28,926 bases of DNA from Spirochaetaceae bacterium. GTDB lineage: Bacteria; Spirochaetota; Spirochaetia; DSM-27196; SKKC01. The translations under genes were made by a program, and so were the position numbers. Under the pieces are notes generated by a model. That model made no database searches and was not told the origin of the DNA. It saw only the letters and a program-made list of their open reading frames with translations. The DNA is taken from positions 1-28,926 of the forward strand of contig PWGF01000054.1 in NCBI GenBank assembly GCA_003554375.1, in the 5' to 3' direction. Shown here in pieces: positions 14,055 through 22,447 of this stretch (positions are counted from its first letter, which is position 1; each line of letters starts with the position of its first letter).

Positions 14055-15588
14055 GTTCCGCATCTCCTTCGGGTAGGTGTGGATCGCCTCCCAGCATGAG
14101 ATAGCCGAGGCGGCGCTCGTCTGCTTCCTGGGCGGGGAGCACGGCAACGATCTTGCCGTCGTACATGACGGCGATCGTATCGCTGAGCGAAAGGATTTCG
14201 TCGAGCTCGGCGGAGACGAGCAGAATCGCCGTGCCTCGATCTCTTTGCCGGATAATCTCCCGGTGTATGAACTCGATGGCGCCGATATCCAACCCCCGAG
14301 TCGGTTGGGAGCAGATGAGAAACTCCGGACGGCGCGAGAACTCGCGGGCGACGATCGCTTTCTGCTGGTTGCCGCCGGAGAGAGTATACATGAGTAGCTC
14401 CGGATTGGGAGGGCGGATGTCGTACTCTTCGACGAGCTTGCGCGCGTGTTCGGCGATATGGCGCTCGCTTCTGAAGAGACGGTGCTCGACGAACGGCGGC
14501 TGCGTATGGAGCCCGAGGATGAGATTGTCCGCGACATTGTAGTCCAGAATGAGCCCGCGCTTGTGACGGTCTTCGGGGATGTAGCTGATCCCTTTTCTCT
14601 TTATTCTCATGGGACCGAGGTGCTGAATGGGCTCTCCGTGGAGCAGTACCTTCCCCGTCCGGGCGGTGGTCAGGCCGGTGATAGCTTCCACGAGCTCCTG
14701 TTGTCCGTTTCCTTCCACCCCTGCGATACCCACGACCTCGCCCTGTCTAATCTTGAGAGAGACATCCTTGACGGCGGCGGTGCCGCGTTGATCGTCTACG
14801 TAGAGACCTGATATCTCCGCCACCGGGGCGCCTGGTTTCGCGGGTTCCTTCTCCACGCGGAGGAGCACTTCGCGCCCGACCATCATCTCCGCAAGTTCTT
14901 TGTGCCCGGTCTCGGCGGTACTGCGGGTGCCGACGAGCTTGCCCCGGCGAAGGACGCTGACGCGGTCGGAAATGGCCAGAACCTCCTTGATCTTGTGGGT
15001 GATGAAGACGATCGTGGTGCCCTGCTCCCGCAGGTTCCGCATGACCTGGAAGAGCTCCTCAGTCTCCTGGGGTGTGAGAACGGCCGTCGGCTCATCCAGG
15101 ATGAGTACCTTAGCTCGACGGTACAGCGCTTTGAGGATCTCCACCCGTTGCTCTTGACCCACCGAGATGTCGGCAACCTTGGCGCGCGGATCGATTCTGA
15201 GCCCGTACGCATCGGCGAGGCGAGCGACCTCTTGCTCTGCTTTGCGGTAGTCCACAAACCGGAACTTCTGAGGCTCGGCGCGGAGGATTACGTTCTCCGC
15301 CACGGTCAAAGTGTCCACCAGCATGAAGTGTTGGAATACCATGCCCAGCCCAAGGTTGATCGCGTCCCGGGGGTCATCGATCTCAACACGCTCTCCGTTC
15401 AACCGGATCTCACCCGAGTCCGCCTGGTAGAGGCCATAGACGATGTTCATTAGGGTGGATTTCCCGGAGCCGTTCTCTCCGACGAGCGCGTGGATTTCTC
15501 CGGCTTCGACGTCGAGGCTTACGGCATCGTTGGCCACAACTCCGGGAAAGCGCTTGGTGATCCGGTCGATTTCGAGAACGTTCCCCAA
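14035..15588 (-). CDS. Double-domain nucleoside ABC transporter ATPase
   Basis: About 517 residues with two fused nucleotide-binding domains (NupO/YufO-like, similar to the RbsA layout). Domain 1 has Walker A GENGSGKST at 37-45, Q86, signature ISVGQEQ at 141-147 and Walker B LILDEP at about 162-167. Domain 2 has a degenerate Walker A (GVEGNGQQE), a normal LSGGNQQ signature and FLICSQPTRGLD in place of the standard Walker B ending. An asymmetric second site is usual in this family. AGGAGG at 15595-15600 suits the TTG at 15588 (spacing 6); GTG 15591 is the alternative. It energises import with the two permeases downstream. Confidence 0.88.
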   Translation of the reverse strand: MGNVLEIDRITKRFPGVVANDAVSLDVEAGEIHALVGENGSGKSTLMNIVYGLYQADSGEIRLNGERVEIDDPRDAINLGLGMVFQHFMLVDTLTVAENVILRAEPQKFRFVDYRKAEQEVARLADAYGLRIDPRAKVADISVGQEQRVEILKALYRRAKVLILDEPTAVLTPQETEELFQVMRNLREQGTTIVFITHKIKEVLAISDRVSVLRRGKLVGTRSTAETGHKELAEMMVGREVLLRVEKEPAKPGAPVAEISGLYVDDQRGTAAVKDVSLKIRQGEVVGIAGVEGNGQQELVEAITGLTTARTGKVLLHGEPIQHLGPMRIKRKGISYIPEDRHKRGLILDYNVADNLILGLHTQPPFVEHRLFRSERHIAEHARKLVEEYDIRPPNPELLMYTLSGGNQQKAIVAREFSRRPEFLICSQPTRGLDIGAIEFIHREIIRQRDRGTAILLVSAELDEILSLSDTIAVMYDGKIVAVLPAQEADERRLGYLMLGGDPHLPEGDAERGVTAT

Positions 15589-15774
15589 CACGAGCCTCCT
15601 CAGGGGCAAATCAAGAGACGGCGGCGCAGCTCTGTTGTTCTGTCCAATCCGGTCGATTCAGGCCTGAAGAGCAGAACCCGACGGCCCCCGGCCCGGTGAG
15701 CGCACGCCGGGACTCAGGACCGGGGTCGGTTTTCTTAGAGAGCTGCGCCTGCTTCCGTCGGAGCTGGGCGGCGC

Positions 15775-15793
15775 GCCGGGGCGGTTCCCCGGC
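15775..15793 (-). promoter_or_regulatory. Second intercistronic hairpin after the BMP gene
   Basis: GCCGGGG and CCCCGGC, a perfect 7-bp stem with a 5-nt loop. No T-run follows on the minus strand. Confidence 0.45.
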
Positions 15794-15848
15794 AGAGATG
15801 CACCGTCCGGGCTGTGAAATTGTAGTGCCGTCCCGGGCGGAGCATGCG

Positions 15849-15872
15849 CCCCGGGGACGCTGTGCCCCGGGG
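15849..15872 (-). terminator. GC hairpin 34 nt after the BMP stop codon
   Basis: Two CCCCGGGG arms (15849-15856 and 15865-15872) form an 8-bp all-GC stem with an 8-nt loop. No U-tract follows, so it is more likely an attenuator or mRNA 3'-end stabiliser than a full terminator. The layout is usual where a binding protein must be made in excess over its membrane partners. Confidence 0.5.
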
Positions 15873-15905
15873 GTAGCTCCGACTACGCCGTCAGCTGGTC
15901 AGGCG

Positions 15906-16916
15906 TCAGTCGTGCGCGCTTCGCACTTGGATGGTGCCGTCTATGATACCTTCTCTGATCTCATCCAGCGTCTGGAATACCTCGTCCGGGATGATATCCC
16001 TCGTGTACTCGAAGTCGGTTGTTCCGACGCCCCCGTCGGCAACACCGAACTCATGAAGACCGGGCCGGAACTCGCCCGCTACCACATCTGCCACGACGTC
16101 GTAGACGGCGACGTCTACGCGCTTGAGCATCGAAGTCAGGATCTGTCCGGGGACCAAGTGGTCCTGATTGTCGTCCACGCCGATCGCATAGAAGCCTTCC
16201 TCTTCAGCCGCCTCAAACACGCCCATCCCGGTTCCGCCGGAGGCGTGGTAGATAATGTCCGCACCACGATCGTGCTGGCTGACCGCAAGCTCCTTGCCCC
16301 GGCCCGGGTCGTCGAACGCGCCCGCGTAGTTAATGATTACCTCGACGTCAGGATCCGAGTATTGGACTCCTTGCTCGTAGCCAACCTGGAAGTTCTCGAT
16401 GACCGGCACTTCTTGGCCGCCGACGAAACCGACTGTCCCGGTCTCCGTCATCAGAGCTGCAAGAGCTCCCACAAGGAACGATCCTTCGTGTTCCTTGAAC
16501 GTCAGTGAAGCCACGTTCGGCGCATCCACGACGGCGTCCACGATGGCGAGCTTTGCATCGGGATAATCCATGGCCACCGCTTCCATCCCCGACTCTTGGA
16601 GGAACCCGATGCCGATCACCAGATCGTAGCCTGCTTCCACGAAGGCGCGCTGGTGATCCTCCATCTCCGCGACATCGTCCGGCTCAACGTAGTCGAAGGT
16701 TATGTCGAAATCGTCCACCGCGCGCTGCATGCCGGCATAGGCAGCGTCGTTGAACGACTCGTCACCGAGTCCTCCTACGGAGAACACGACTCCGACTCGA
16801 ACCCTGTCATCCTCTACTTCCTCAGGTTCTCCGGCTGTGTGTCCGGGAACCGCAACGCCTACGACGAACAATACGGCGATCAACACCGTAACAAGCGACG
16901 AGAATAGCGCCCGCAT
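15906..16916 (-). CDS. BMP-family nucleoside-binding protein
   Basis: 336 residues, the basic membrane protein / PnrA-like family (NupN/YufN). The exported protein captures purine nucleosides for the ABC importer downstream. A signal peptide covers about residues 1-27 and ends GHTAG. There is no lipobox cysteine, so the protein is either free in the periplasm or membrane-held by an uncleaved signal. The family core is clear: VRVGVVFSVGGLGDESFND, DLVIGIGF, VGFVGGQEVPVIENFQVGY, YHASGGTGMGVFEAA and IGVDDNQDH. The ATG follows AAGGAGG with 8-nt spacing; the open frame further upstream overlaps the promoter and is not used. Divergent from deoD. Confidence 0.9.
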   Translation of the reverse strand: MRALFSSLVTVLIAVLFVVGVAVPGHTAGEPEEVEDDRVRVGVVFSVGGLGDESFNDAAYAGMQRAVDDFDITFDYVEPDDVAEMEDHQRAFVEAGYDLVIGIGFLQESGMEAVAMDYPDAKLAIVDAVVDAPNVASLTFKEHEGSFLVGALAALMTETGTVGFVGGQEVPVIENFQVGYEQGVQYSDPDVEVIINYAGAFDDPGRGKELAVSQHDRGADIIYHASGGTGMGVFEAAEEEGFYAIGVDDNQDHLVPGQILTSMLKRVDVAVYDVVADVVAGEFRPGLHEFGVADGGVGTTDFEYTRDIIPDEVFQTLDEIREGIIDGTIQVRSAHD

Positions 16917-16972
16917 ATCTATAGCCTCCTTCAATGGTTTCCAACGTCTCTTCAAGGGAGAGTGTGCGCAGC

Positions 16973-17005
16973 ATTCTACACCGGCAGATCGCGTGGTTAC
17001 AACCA
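16973..17005 (-). promoter_or_regulatory. Sigma-70-like promoter of the nucleoside importer, with inverted repeat
   Basis: On the minus strand TTGTAA (17002-16997) and TAGAAT (16978-16973) are 18 bp apart, about 60 bp upstream of the BMP start. The -35 is embedded in an inverted repeat, TGGTT-AC-AACCA (16994-17005), a natural place for a repressor. It could serve the shared control region with deoD. Confidence 0.6.
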
Positions 17006-17075
17006 ATAACTGGCGCCGTCGGTTGCACGGCCGGACCGGCCGGGTGCCGGGCCGATCAGGGTGGGTCCGGCAACG

Positions 17076-17106
17076 CCGGGCTCCGCGGCCGGCCACGGGA
17101 GCCCGG
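17076..17106 (+). promoter_or_regulatory. GC hairpin in the deoD leader
   Basis: CCGGGCTCC (17076-17084) pairs with GGAGCCCGG (17098-17106), a perfect 9-bp stem with a 13-nt loop, about 75 nt upstream of the deoD start. No T-run follows. I looked for a purine riboswitch core here and did not see one. Confidence 0.4.
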
Positions 17107-17182
17107 ACGGCCGCTCAGTTGTCAGGTAGCCGAAAGCCGCGATACGATGCGGCAACCTATACGGATACGACGGGAGTGCGTT

Positions 17183-17884
17183 GTGAGCATCCACATTGGG
17201 GCAAAGGAAGGCGATATCGCCGAAACGGTGTTGTTCCCCGGCGACCCGCTGAGGGCGAAGTTCGTTGCGGAGAGCTTTCTGGAGAATGCCGTCTGCTATA
17301 ACGAAGTGCGCGGCATGCTCGGCTATACGGGAACGTATCACGGGCGGCGCGTGTCGGTTCAGGGCTCCGGCATGGGACAGCCCTCCCTGGCGATCTATAC
17401 AACGGAGCTGCTGCGCGACTACGGCGTCCAACAGATCATCCGCATCGGATCGTGCGGGGCAATGCAGAAGGAGATCTCGCTTCACGATTTGATCATCGCC
17501 ATGAGCGCTTCTACTGACTCGAATATGAACCGGCGGCGCTTTGGCGGAGAGATCGACTTCGCGCCGTGTGCCGACTTCTCGCTCCTGGAGCGCTGTGTTG
17601 CCGCCGCTCGCGAGCGGAACCTGGGGTTCCGAGTCGGCAACGTGTTCTCCACCGACGCGTTCTATCAGCCGGATCCCGAGGAGTGGAAGCTCCACGCACA
17701 GTACGGGATACTGGCGGTGGAGATGGAGACGGCGCTCCTCTATACGATCGCCGCCGGGTTCGACGCACGGGCTCTGACGGTCCTTACGGTGAGCGATAGC
17801 CTGGTGACCGGGCACGCGCTGGCAAGCGCGGATCGGGAACGGAGCTTCGCCGATATGGCTACGCTGGCGCTGTCGCTTGCGTGA
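17183..17884 (+). CDS. deoD: Purine nucleoside phosphorylase, DeoD type
   Basis: A 233-residue cytosolic enzyme of the hexameric PNP branch that splits purine nucleosides with phosphate into base and ribose- or deoxyribose-1-phosphate. Active-site features are H4, the phosphate-binding GDPLRAK (19-25), R43 in EVRGM, RIGSCG (87-92), the ribose-binding VEMET (179-183) and D205 in TVSDS, the residue that donates a proton to the base in 6-oxopurine and 6-aminopurine cleavage. The GTG at 17183 was chosen because GGGAG lies 6 nt upstream and length and N-terminus (SIHIGA) then match the family. Placement back to back with a nucleoside importer supports nucleoside scavenging. Confidence 0.93.
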   Translation: MSIHIGAKEGDIAETVLFPGDPLRAKFVAESFLENAVCYNEVRGMLGYTGTYHGRRVSVQGSGMGQPSLAIYTTELLRDYGVQQIIRIGSCGAMQKEISLHDLIIAMSASTDSNMNRRRFGGEIDFAPCADFSLLERCVAAARERNLGFRVGNVFSTDAFYQPDPEEWKLHAQYGILAVEMETALLYTIAAGFDARALTVLTVSDSLVTGHALASADRERSFADMATLALSLA

Positions 17885-17929
17885 CGGGAGCGCTCGGAAG
17901 CGCCAATTGAAGCGCTCACGGGAAGTTGA

Positions 17930-19384
17930 ATGGGGACGATGCGACCGAACATCGTAGTGATAACCGCGGATGACATGGGCTATGGCGATCCGGGGTGCTA
18001 TGGCGGAACGCACATTCCCACGCCGCACATGGACCGCATGGCCCGCGAAGGAATGCGCTTCACCGACGCTCACGCCTCCGCCTCGGTGTGTACTCCAAGT
18101 CGCTACAGTATGCTCACCGGACGGTACTGCTGGCGCACATGGTTGCGCAGCTTCGTGCTCGGCGGATTCGGGGCGCCGGTTATCGACGCTGAGACGCCTA
18201 CGATCGCTTCAACGCTCCGGGAGCACGGCTATCGAACCGCGGCGATCGGCAAGTGGCATCTGGGGTTCGAGTGGCGTACCAGCTCCGGACGGCTGCTAAG
18301 CGAGATCGAGCGTGATGCATGGAACGTCGATGGGTTCGACGTCGATTACCGTCGGCCGGTCGAAGACGGCCCACTCGACCGCGGCTTTGATTCGTTTTTC
18401 GGAATGGCGGGCTCGCTCGACATGCCTCCGTACTGCTTCATAGAGAATCGACGACCCGAGAGCGTGCCGGCTCGTGAGAAGGCGCCATATGCGCCGCAGC
18501 AGCGTACCGGCCTGATGGCGGAGGAGTGGCGGGACGATCGTGTCGACGTAACCTTTGCCCGGAAGGCCAAGGAGTTCATCGGACGGAGTGCGGGCGGTGG
18601 CGATTCGGCAGAAGACGCGAGGGGACGCAGTGCGACGGGCGGCGAAACGCCGTTCTTCCTCTATCTTGCCACGTCCGCGCCCCATCGGCCGTGTCTTCCC
18701 CCGGATTTCATGGAGGGCTCGAGCGCAGCGGGGCCCCGCGGTGACATGGTTGCTACGTACGATTGGGTAGTAGGCGAGGTGCTGAGCGCTCTCGAGGAAC
18801 ACGGAGAGCTTGAGAACACATTAGTCATTGTCACCAGCGACCACGGGGCTCGAGATACCGACTACACGGGCAAGGACTACGGACATCGAGCGAACGGCAG
18901 TCTAAGGGGCCAGAAAGGGGATATCCACGAGGGCGGGCACCGAGTACCGTGCTTGGCGATGTGGCCTGGGAAGGTGCCGGCCGGGGCGACTTGTGACGAG
19001 CCGCTCGGGCTCGTGGATCTCCCGGCAACGTTTGCCGAGCTCGCCGGCACTTCTGCTGCCGAGGAGGCGGTGGACGGACGGAGCTTCGCCCCGCTCTTGC
19101 TGGGAGAGGAGTTATCCGAGCCACTTCACGAGGCGCTCATTCACCATTCGATGGATGGGATGTTCGCGGTGCGACAGGGGCCGTGGAAGCTTATCGATGG
19201 TGCGGGATCCGGCGGAAAATCGGAACCGCGGCGCTACCGTCCTGAGCCGGGCGACCCGCCGGGGCAGCTCTACAACCTCGCCGATAACCTCCTGGAAACA
19301 CTGAACCTCTATCAGTACCGGCCCGACGTGGTAGCCGAGCTATCGGCAACGCTGGCCCGGTATCGGCAGCACGATCGACAGTGA
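17930..19384 (+). CDS. Type I (formylglycine) sulfatase, apparently cytosolic
   Basis: A 484-residue alkaline-phosphatase-superfamily sulfate ester hydrolase. C54 in CTPSR is the residue converted to formylglycine, R58 its partner. D14-D15 and D304-H305 fit the metal site, K108 and H110 lie in GKWHLG, and K329 lies in RGQKGD before EGGHRVP. The protein starts directly on the first beta strand (MRPNIVVI), with no signal peptide, so the substrate is likely imported first. The maturation enzyme is not in the window. Residues about 218-238 are a low-complexity insert with an internal repeat (GRSAGGG and GRSATGG). ATG 17930 has GGGAAG 4 nt upstream; ATG 17939 is possible. The gap to deoD is 45 bp, and it converges with the propeller gene. 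Confidence 0.88.
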   Translation: MGTMRPNIVVITADDMGYGDPGCYGGTHIPTPHMDRMAREGMRFTDAHASASVCTPSRYSMLTGRYCWRTWLRSFVLGGFGAPVIDAETPTIASTLREHGYRTAAIGKWHLGFEWRTSSGRLLSEIERDAWNVDGFDVDYRRPVEDGPLDRGFDSFFGMAGSLDMPPYCFIENRRPESVPAREKAPYAPQQRTGLMAEEWRDDRVDVTFARKAKEFIGRSAGGGDSAEDARGRSATGGETPFFLYLATSAPHRPCLPPDFMEGSSAAGPRGDMVATYDWVVGEVLSALEEHGELENTLVIVTSDHGARDTDYTGKDYGHRANGSLRGQKGDIHEGGHRVPCLAMWPGKVPAGATCDEPLGLVDLPATFAELAGTSAAEEAVDGRSFAPLLLGEELSEPLHEALIHHSMDGMFAVRQGPWKLIDGAGSGGKSEPRRYRPEPGDPPGQLYNLADNLLETLNLYQYRPDVVAELSATLARYRQHDRQ

Positions 19385-19455
19385 GGTCGACAGCGGGCCG
19401 GGCAGCAAGGGCGGCAGCAAGCTGGGGAGCTCTCAACAGAAGGTCCGTCGCTGCG

Positions 19456-20553
19456 TCAGCTAAGGATGCGCGCCACTTCTTTCATCGGCACCGCATGCAT
19501 CACAAGGGGCTGGGACTGGTCCGGTTGCGATTGCTGCCAGGTAGCGTAAGCCCACTCGTCGGTGAAAAGAACGTCGATGTAGCGGCTACAGCCCGTTCCC
19601 CACGGCGAGATGAAGGCGGCGTGCCACACGCTAAGGCGTTCGGGGGCAAGCGGCGCCGACTCCCCGGCAACCGCCAGACCGGCGATCTCTTCGCACGAGT
19701 AACCGCGCGGGCGCTTCACCGCTTCCGGATGCTCGTCGAGCGGACGAACGCACTCCGCGCCGTCGTAGAAGCAGAGGTAGAGCCGTTCGCCTTCGGCGAA
19801 GCGGCCGATCCGCGGGACGGGCGCGTAACAGGTAATGCGACACATCGCTACGTCCCAAACAGGCCCCCGCGGGAAGACACCGGTGTACTGGCGGTCGTTG
19901 ACGGAGAATGCGGTGTTGGAGCTGGCCCAGGTGAACGGATGCGTACAGTAACCCAGGTACGGTTGCTCGTGGGCATGGAAGAGAAACGGGTCCTTGACGT
20001 GAAGATGCTCCGGGGTATTGGAGCTGACGACCGGAGTGATAGTGCCTTGGGGTAGCGCTTCGATTGATGCGGCATTGACTCGGTCGATAGTCCATACCCC
20101 TGTGCCGGGCTTGTGGAAGTCAGCAACCGGATCGGGGTAATCGATTGCCTTCTCGGTCGACACGTAGAGCGTTACCCCGTTCCGGTGGAATTGGAGGTGG
20201 CTTCCTTCGATCGAGAGCACTTCGCATCCCGCTTGGCCGAGGTCGGCTTTGGACAGCGAGACGACGTGGTCGAAGTTAGCCCCTTCGTCGGTGCTGCGGA
20301 AGAGAGCGAGCTCCTTGCCGCGCTCGCCTTTGCCCACGCCGGTTCGGGAGTCGCCGAAATTGCGGTAACGACCGGACAGGTACAACGCTCCGTCGTGTCC
20401 CACCGCGCAGTTACCGCTTCCGAACCAATGGCCCGGGCCTTCGCGCTCGGGCGGGACGATAACGTGGGCCGCGTGTTGGTCGATGAGCGTGACCGCGAGC
20501 TCGCGTAACCGCTCCTTCTTTCCGCCATCGATGAGCTGTTCTTCGTGAGTCAC
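19456..20553 (-). CDS. Asp-box beta-propeller protein, sialidase-like
   Basis: About 365 residues. One clear Asp-box (BNR) motif, STDEGANF at 87-94, and repeated beta-rich blades suggest a five- or six-bladed propeller as in sialidases and other glycoside hydrolases. KDPFLFHAH in the middle resembles the entry strand of some propeller glycosidases. The sialidase RIP motif near the N-terminus is not seen, so a sialidase call is not secure. There is no signal peptide, so it is probably cytosolic. The GTG at 20553 was chosen because GGAGG lies 7 nt upstream; the ATG at 20571 would place that site inside the gene. It follows the permeases by about 100 bp and is likely the last gene of the ROK-ABC operon. 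Confidence 0.65.
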   Translation of the reverse strand: MTHEEQLIDGGKKERLRELAVTLIDQHAAHVIVPPEREGPGHWFGSGNCAVGHDGALYLSGRYRNFGDSRTGVGKGERGKELALFRSTDEGANFDHVVSLSKADLGQAGCEVLSIEGSHLQFHRNGVTLYVSTEKAIDYPDPVADFHKPGTGVWTIDRVNAASIEALPQGTITPVVSSNTPEHLHVKDPFLFHAHEQPYLGYCTHPFTWASSNTAFSVNDRQYTGVFPRGPVWDVAMCRITCYAPVPRIGRFAEGERLYLCFYDGAECVRPLDEHPEAVKRPRGYSCEEIAGLAVAGESAPLAPERLSVWHAAFISPWGTGCSRYIDVLFTDEWAYATWQQSQPDQSQPLVMHAVPMKEVARILS

Positions 20554-20578
20554 TTTCAGTCCTCCATGCATCGATTTC

Positions 20579-20646
20579 GCCGCCGCGCCGAGGCGGCCTA
20601 TTCTATGATCTGTAATCCGGAGTCTCGTTCGCCGCTCTCCGGAGAG
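20579..20646. promoter_or_regulatory. Palindrome and GC stem before the propeller gene
   Basis: CTCTCCGGAGAG (20635-20646) is a perfect 12-bp palindrome, 11 nt past the stop of the second permease gene. GCCGCC (20579-20584) pairs with GGCGGC (20592-20597) nearer the next start. A minus-strand TAGAAT lies between them at 20605-20600 without a good -35. These may set the relative expression of the last gene. Confidence 0.3.
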
Positions 20647-20656
20647 AGCCGGTATC

Positions 20657-21496
20657 TCAACGAATCGCGCCGGCCGTAAGCCCGCCGATTATCCGCCGCT
20701 GGAATACCAGCGTCAGGAAGAATATCGGGAGAATGGCCATGAACGTAGCCGTAGTAATGAGGTCCCAAGGGAATGCGTACTCACCGGGGTAGAGCGCAAT
20801 CCCGACCGTCGCGGTCCGCAGATGGTTTCGCGACAGAATCACCAGTGCCAGGAAGAACTCGTTCCACGTCTGGATGATGACGATCAGCGCCGCGGTGACG
20901 ACCCCCGGGATGGAGACGGGAAGGATGATGTGAGAGATCATCCGGAGCATTCCACAGCCGTCGATTCGGGCCGATTCCTCCAAGTCAGAAGGAATTGTAC
21001 GGAAGTAGACCGTGAGAATCCAGAGCGCAATTGGCGTGAAGAGTCCTACGTAGGCAATAACGATGCCCACATACGTGTTGATCAGCCCCAAGTCTCTAAA
21101 CCAGGTGAAGATGGAAGGGACGATAGCAAGCTGCGGGAACATAGCAAGACCGATGAAGACCACCAGCACGAGGGAGCTACCGCGAAACCCTATCCGGGCG
21201 ATCCCGTACGCCGCCATGGAAGCGAGCACGATGACCGCTACTGCCGAAAACGAGGATACGATCATCGAGTTGAGTATGTATCGTCCGAGGAGCGACTGCG
21301 TGAAGACGCGGAAGTAGTTTATGATCGTGGGTGCTTGCGGGAAGAAGTGCGGCGGCCACGCGTAGATCTCACCTGCCGGCTTAAGCGAGGTCAGGAACAT
21401 CCAGACAACCGGGAAGAAAAAGATCACCGCAAGCAGTATTGCTACCCCATACTGAAGCAGCTGATTTCCGGTGTAACGAACGGTTATTGCTCTCAT
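20657..21496 (-). CDS. Sugar ABC transporter permease, MalG type
   Basis: A 279-residue inner-membrane permease with six hydrophobic helices. The EAA loop that binds the ATPase is visible as LEESARIDGCGMLRMISHIILP. The C-terminal IGGLTAGAIR is typical of MalG-type carbohydrate permeases (CUT1 class). The ATG at 21496 overlaps the stop of the MalF-type gene (ATGA) and has AAGGGAG 8 nt upstream. The transporter's ATPase is not in the window and is probably a shared MsmK/UgpC-type subunit encoded elsewhere. Confidence 0.92.
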   Translation of the reverse strand: MRAITVRYTGNQLLQYGVAILLAVIFFFPVVWMFLTSLKPAGEIYAWPPHFFPQAPTIINYFRVFTQSLLGRYILNSMIVSSFSAVAVIVLASMAAYGIARIGFRGSSLVLVVFIGLAMFPQLAIVPSIFTWFRDLGLINTYVGIVIAYVGLFTPIALWILTVYFRTIPSDLEESARIDGCGMLRMISHIILPVSIPGVVTAALIVIIQTWNEFFLALVILSRNHLRTATVGIALYPGEYAFPWDLITTATFMAILPIFFLTLVFQRRIIGGLTAGAIR

Positions 21497-22380
21497 AGCG
21501 TACGCTCCCTTCTCCGCAGCAGCCATATGTAAAGCAACCCCAATGCCAGAAGCATGACGAACTGGGTCACTGCCACGGTTGAGCCGACATCGAAGTTCAG
21601 GAAATCAAAAAGCTGGCGGTATCCGTACAACGCCATTGTCTGTGTTGCTCGCGCCGGTCCACCGTCGGTGAGCGCGAACGGAAGCTCGAACGCCCTGAAC
21701 GCGTCCATCGAACGGAGCAGCAGTGCCAGGATGAAGGCCGGCGTGATGAGCGGGAAAGTGATCCTCTTGAACTGCTGCCACTTGGACGCGCCATCGATCC
21801 GTGCCGCTTCGTACAGGTCTCCCGGGACGGTCTGGAGTCCGGTGAGGATGATAAGTGCCATAAAGGAGCTGGTCTTCCACACTGCTACGAAGATCATGCT
21901 TGCCATGGCCATATCCGGGGTTCCAAGCCAGTTGATTCGACTATCTATCAGACCGAATCGTAGCAGCAAGAAGTTGAACACGCCGAAATCGGCGCTGTAC
22001 ATCCACCGCCAGATGATTGCGTTCAACGCGGTCGGGAGCGCCCACGGGAACAAGATCGTGGCCCGCAGGAGCCCGCGCATTTTCATTGCTTTGTTGAGGA
22101 ACATTGCCAGCATGAGCCCGAATAGTCCCTGGAAGAGAACGCCGACAACCGTAAACACGATCGTAGTCCGGATTGCGGAGTGGAATTCGCCAATTCCAAG
22201 GGCCCGCCGGTAGTTCTCCAAGCCGACGAACTCAAACGGGCCCGTGTCGGTGAGGGAGAAGTCGGTGAGGCTGATTCGCGCCGTGTTAATCGTGGGGAAT
22301 AGCAGCACTGCCAGGACAATCGCCAGTGCCGGCACCACGAGGAGCATTGCATGGAGTCTTCTACGTTTCGACTGTGTCAT
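21493..22380 (-). CDS. Sugar ABC transporter permease, MalF type
   Basis: A 295-residue inner-membrane permease with six helices and the EAA loop YEAARIDGASKWQQFKRITFPL. It has the short N-terminus of CUT1 permeases (no large periplasmic insert as in enterobacterial MalF). The ATG is preceded by AAGGAG with short 3-nt spacing. It pairs with the MalG-type partner, whose start overlaps this stop. Confidence 0.92.
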   Translation of the reverse strand: MTQSKRRRLHAMLLVVPALAIVLAVLLFPTINTARISLTDFSLTDTGPFEFVGLENYRRALGIGEFHSAIRTTIVFTVVGVLFQGLFGLMLAMFLNKAMKMRGLLRATILFPWALPTALNAIIWRWMYSADFGVFNFLLLRFGLIDSRINWLGTPDMAMASMIFVAVWKTSSFMALIILTGLQTVPGDLYEAARIDGASKWQQFKRITFPLITPAFILALLLRSMDAFRAFELPFALTDGGPARATQTMALYGYRQLFDFLNFDVGSTVAVTQFVMLLALGLLYIWLLRRRERTL

Positions 22381-22447
22381 GATCTCCTTCCGGTTTCAGT
22401 TCTGATGCCTATTTCCTCGCCGGATCGGTACAACGGAGGTTGGGGAT

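Larger units (their letters stand above)
15589..15905. other. Hairpin-rich spacer between binding-protein and ATPase genes
   Basis: No gene is seen in this 317-bp gap within the transporter operon. It holds several GC-rich inverted repeats: 15849-15872, 15775-15793 and CCCGGC/GCCGGG at 15687-15711. It also holds the perfect palindrome TTCAGGCCTGAA at 15657-15668. A minus-strand TACAAT at 15824-15819 has no good -35. The spacer may uncouple ATPase and permease expression from that of the binding protein. Confidence 0.5.

Noticed and set aside
16917..17182. Purine or deoxyguanosine riboswitch ahead of deoD or the importer
   Set aside because: The conserved junction words of the purine riboswitch were not found; only a simple GC hairpin is present.
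16997..18073. 358-codon minus-strand open frame opposite deoD
   Set aside because: deoD has all its catalytic motifs; the antisense frame runs into the sulfatase gene and resembles nothing.
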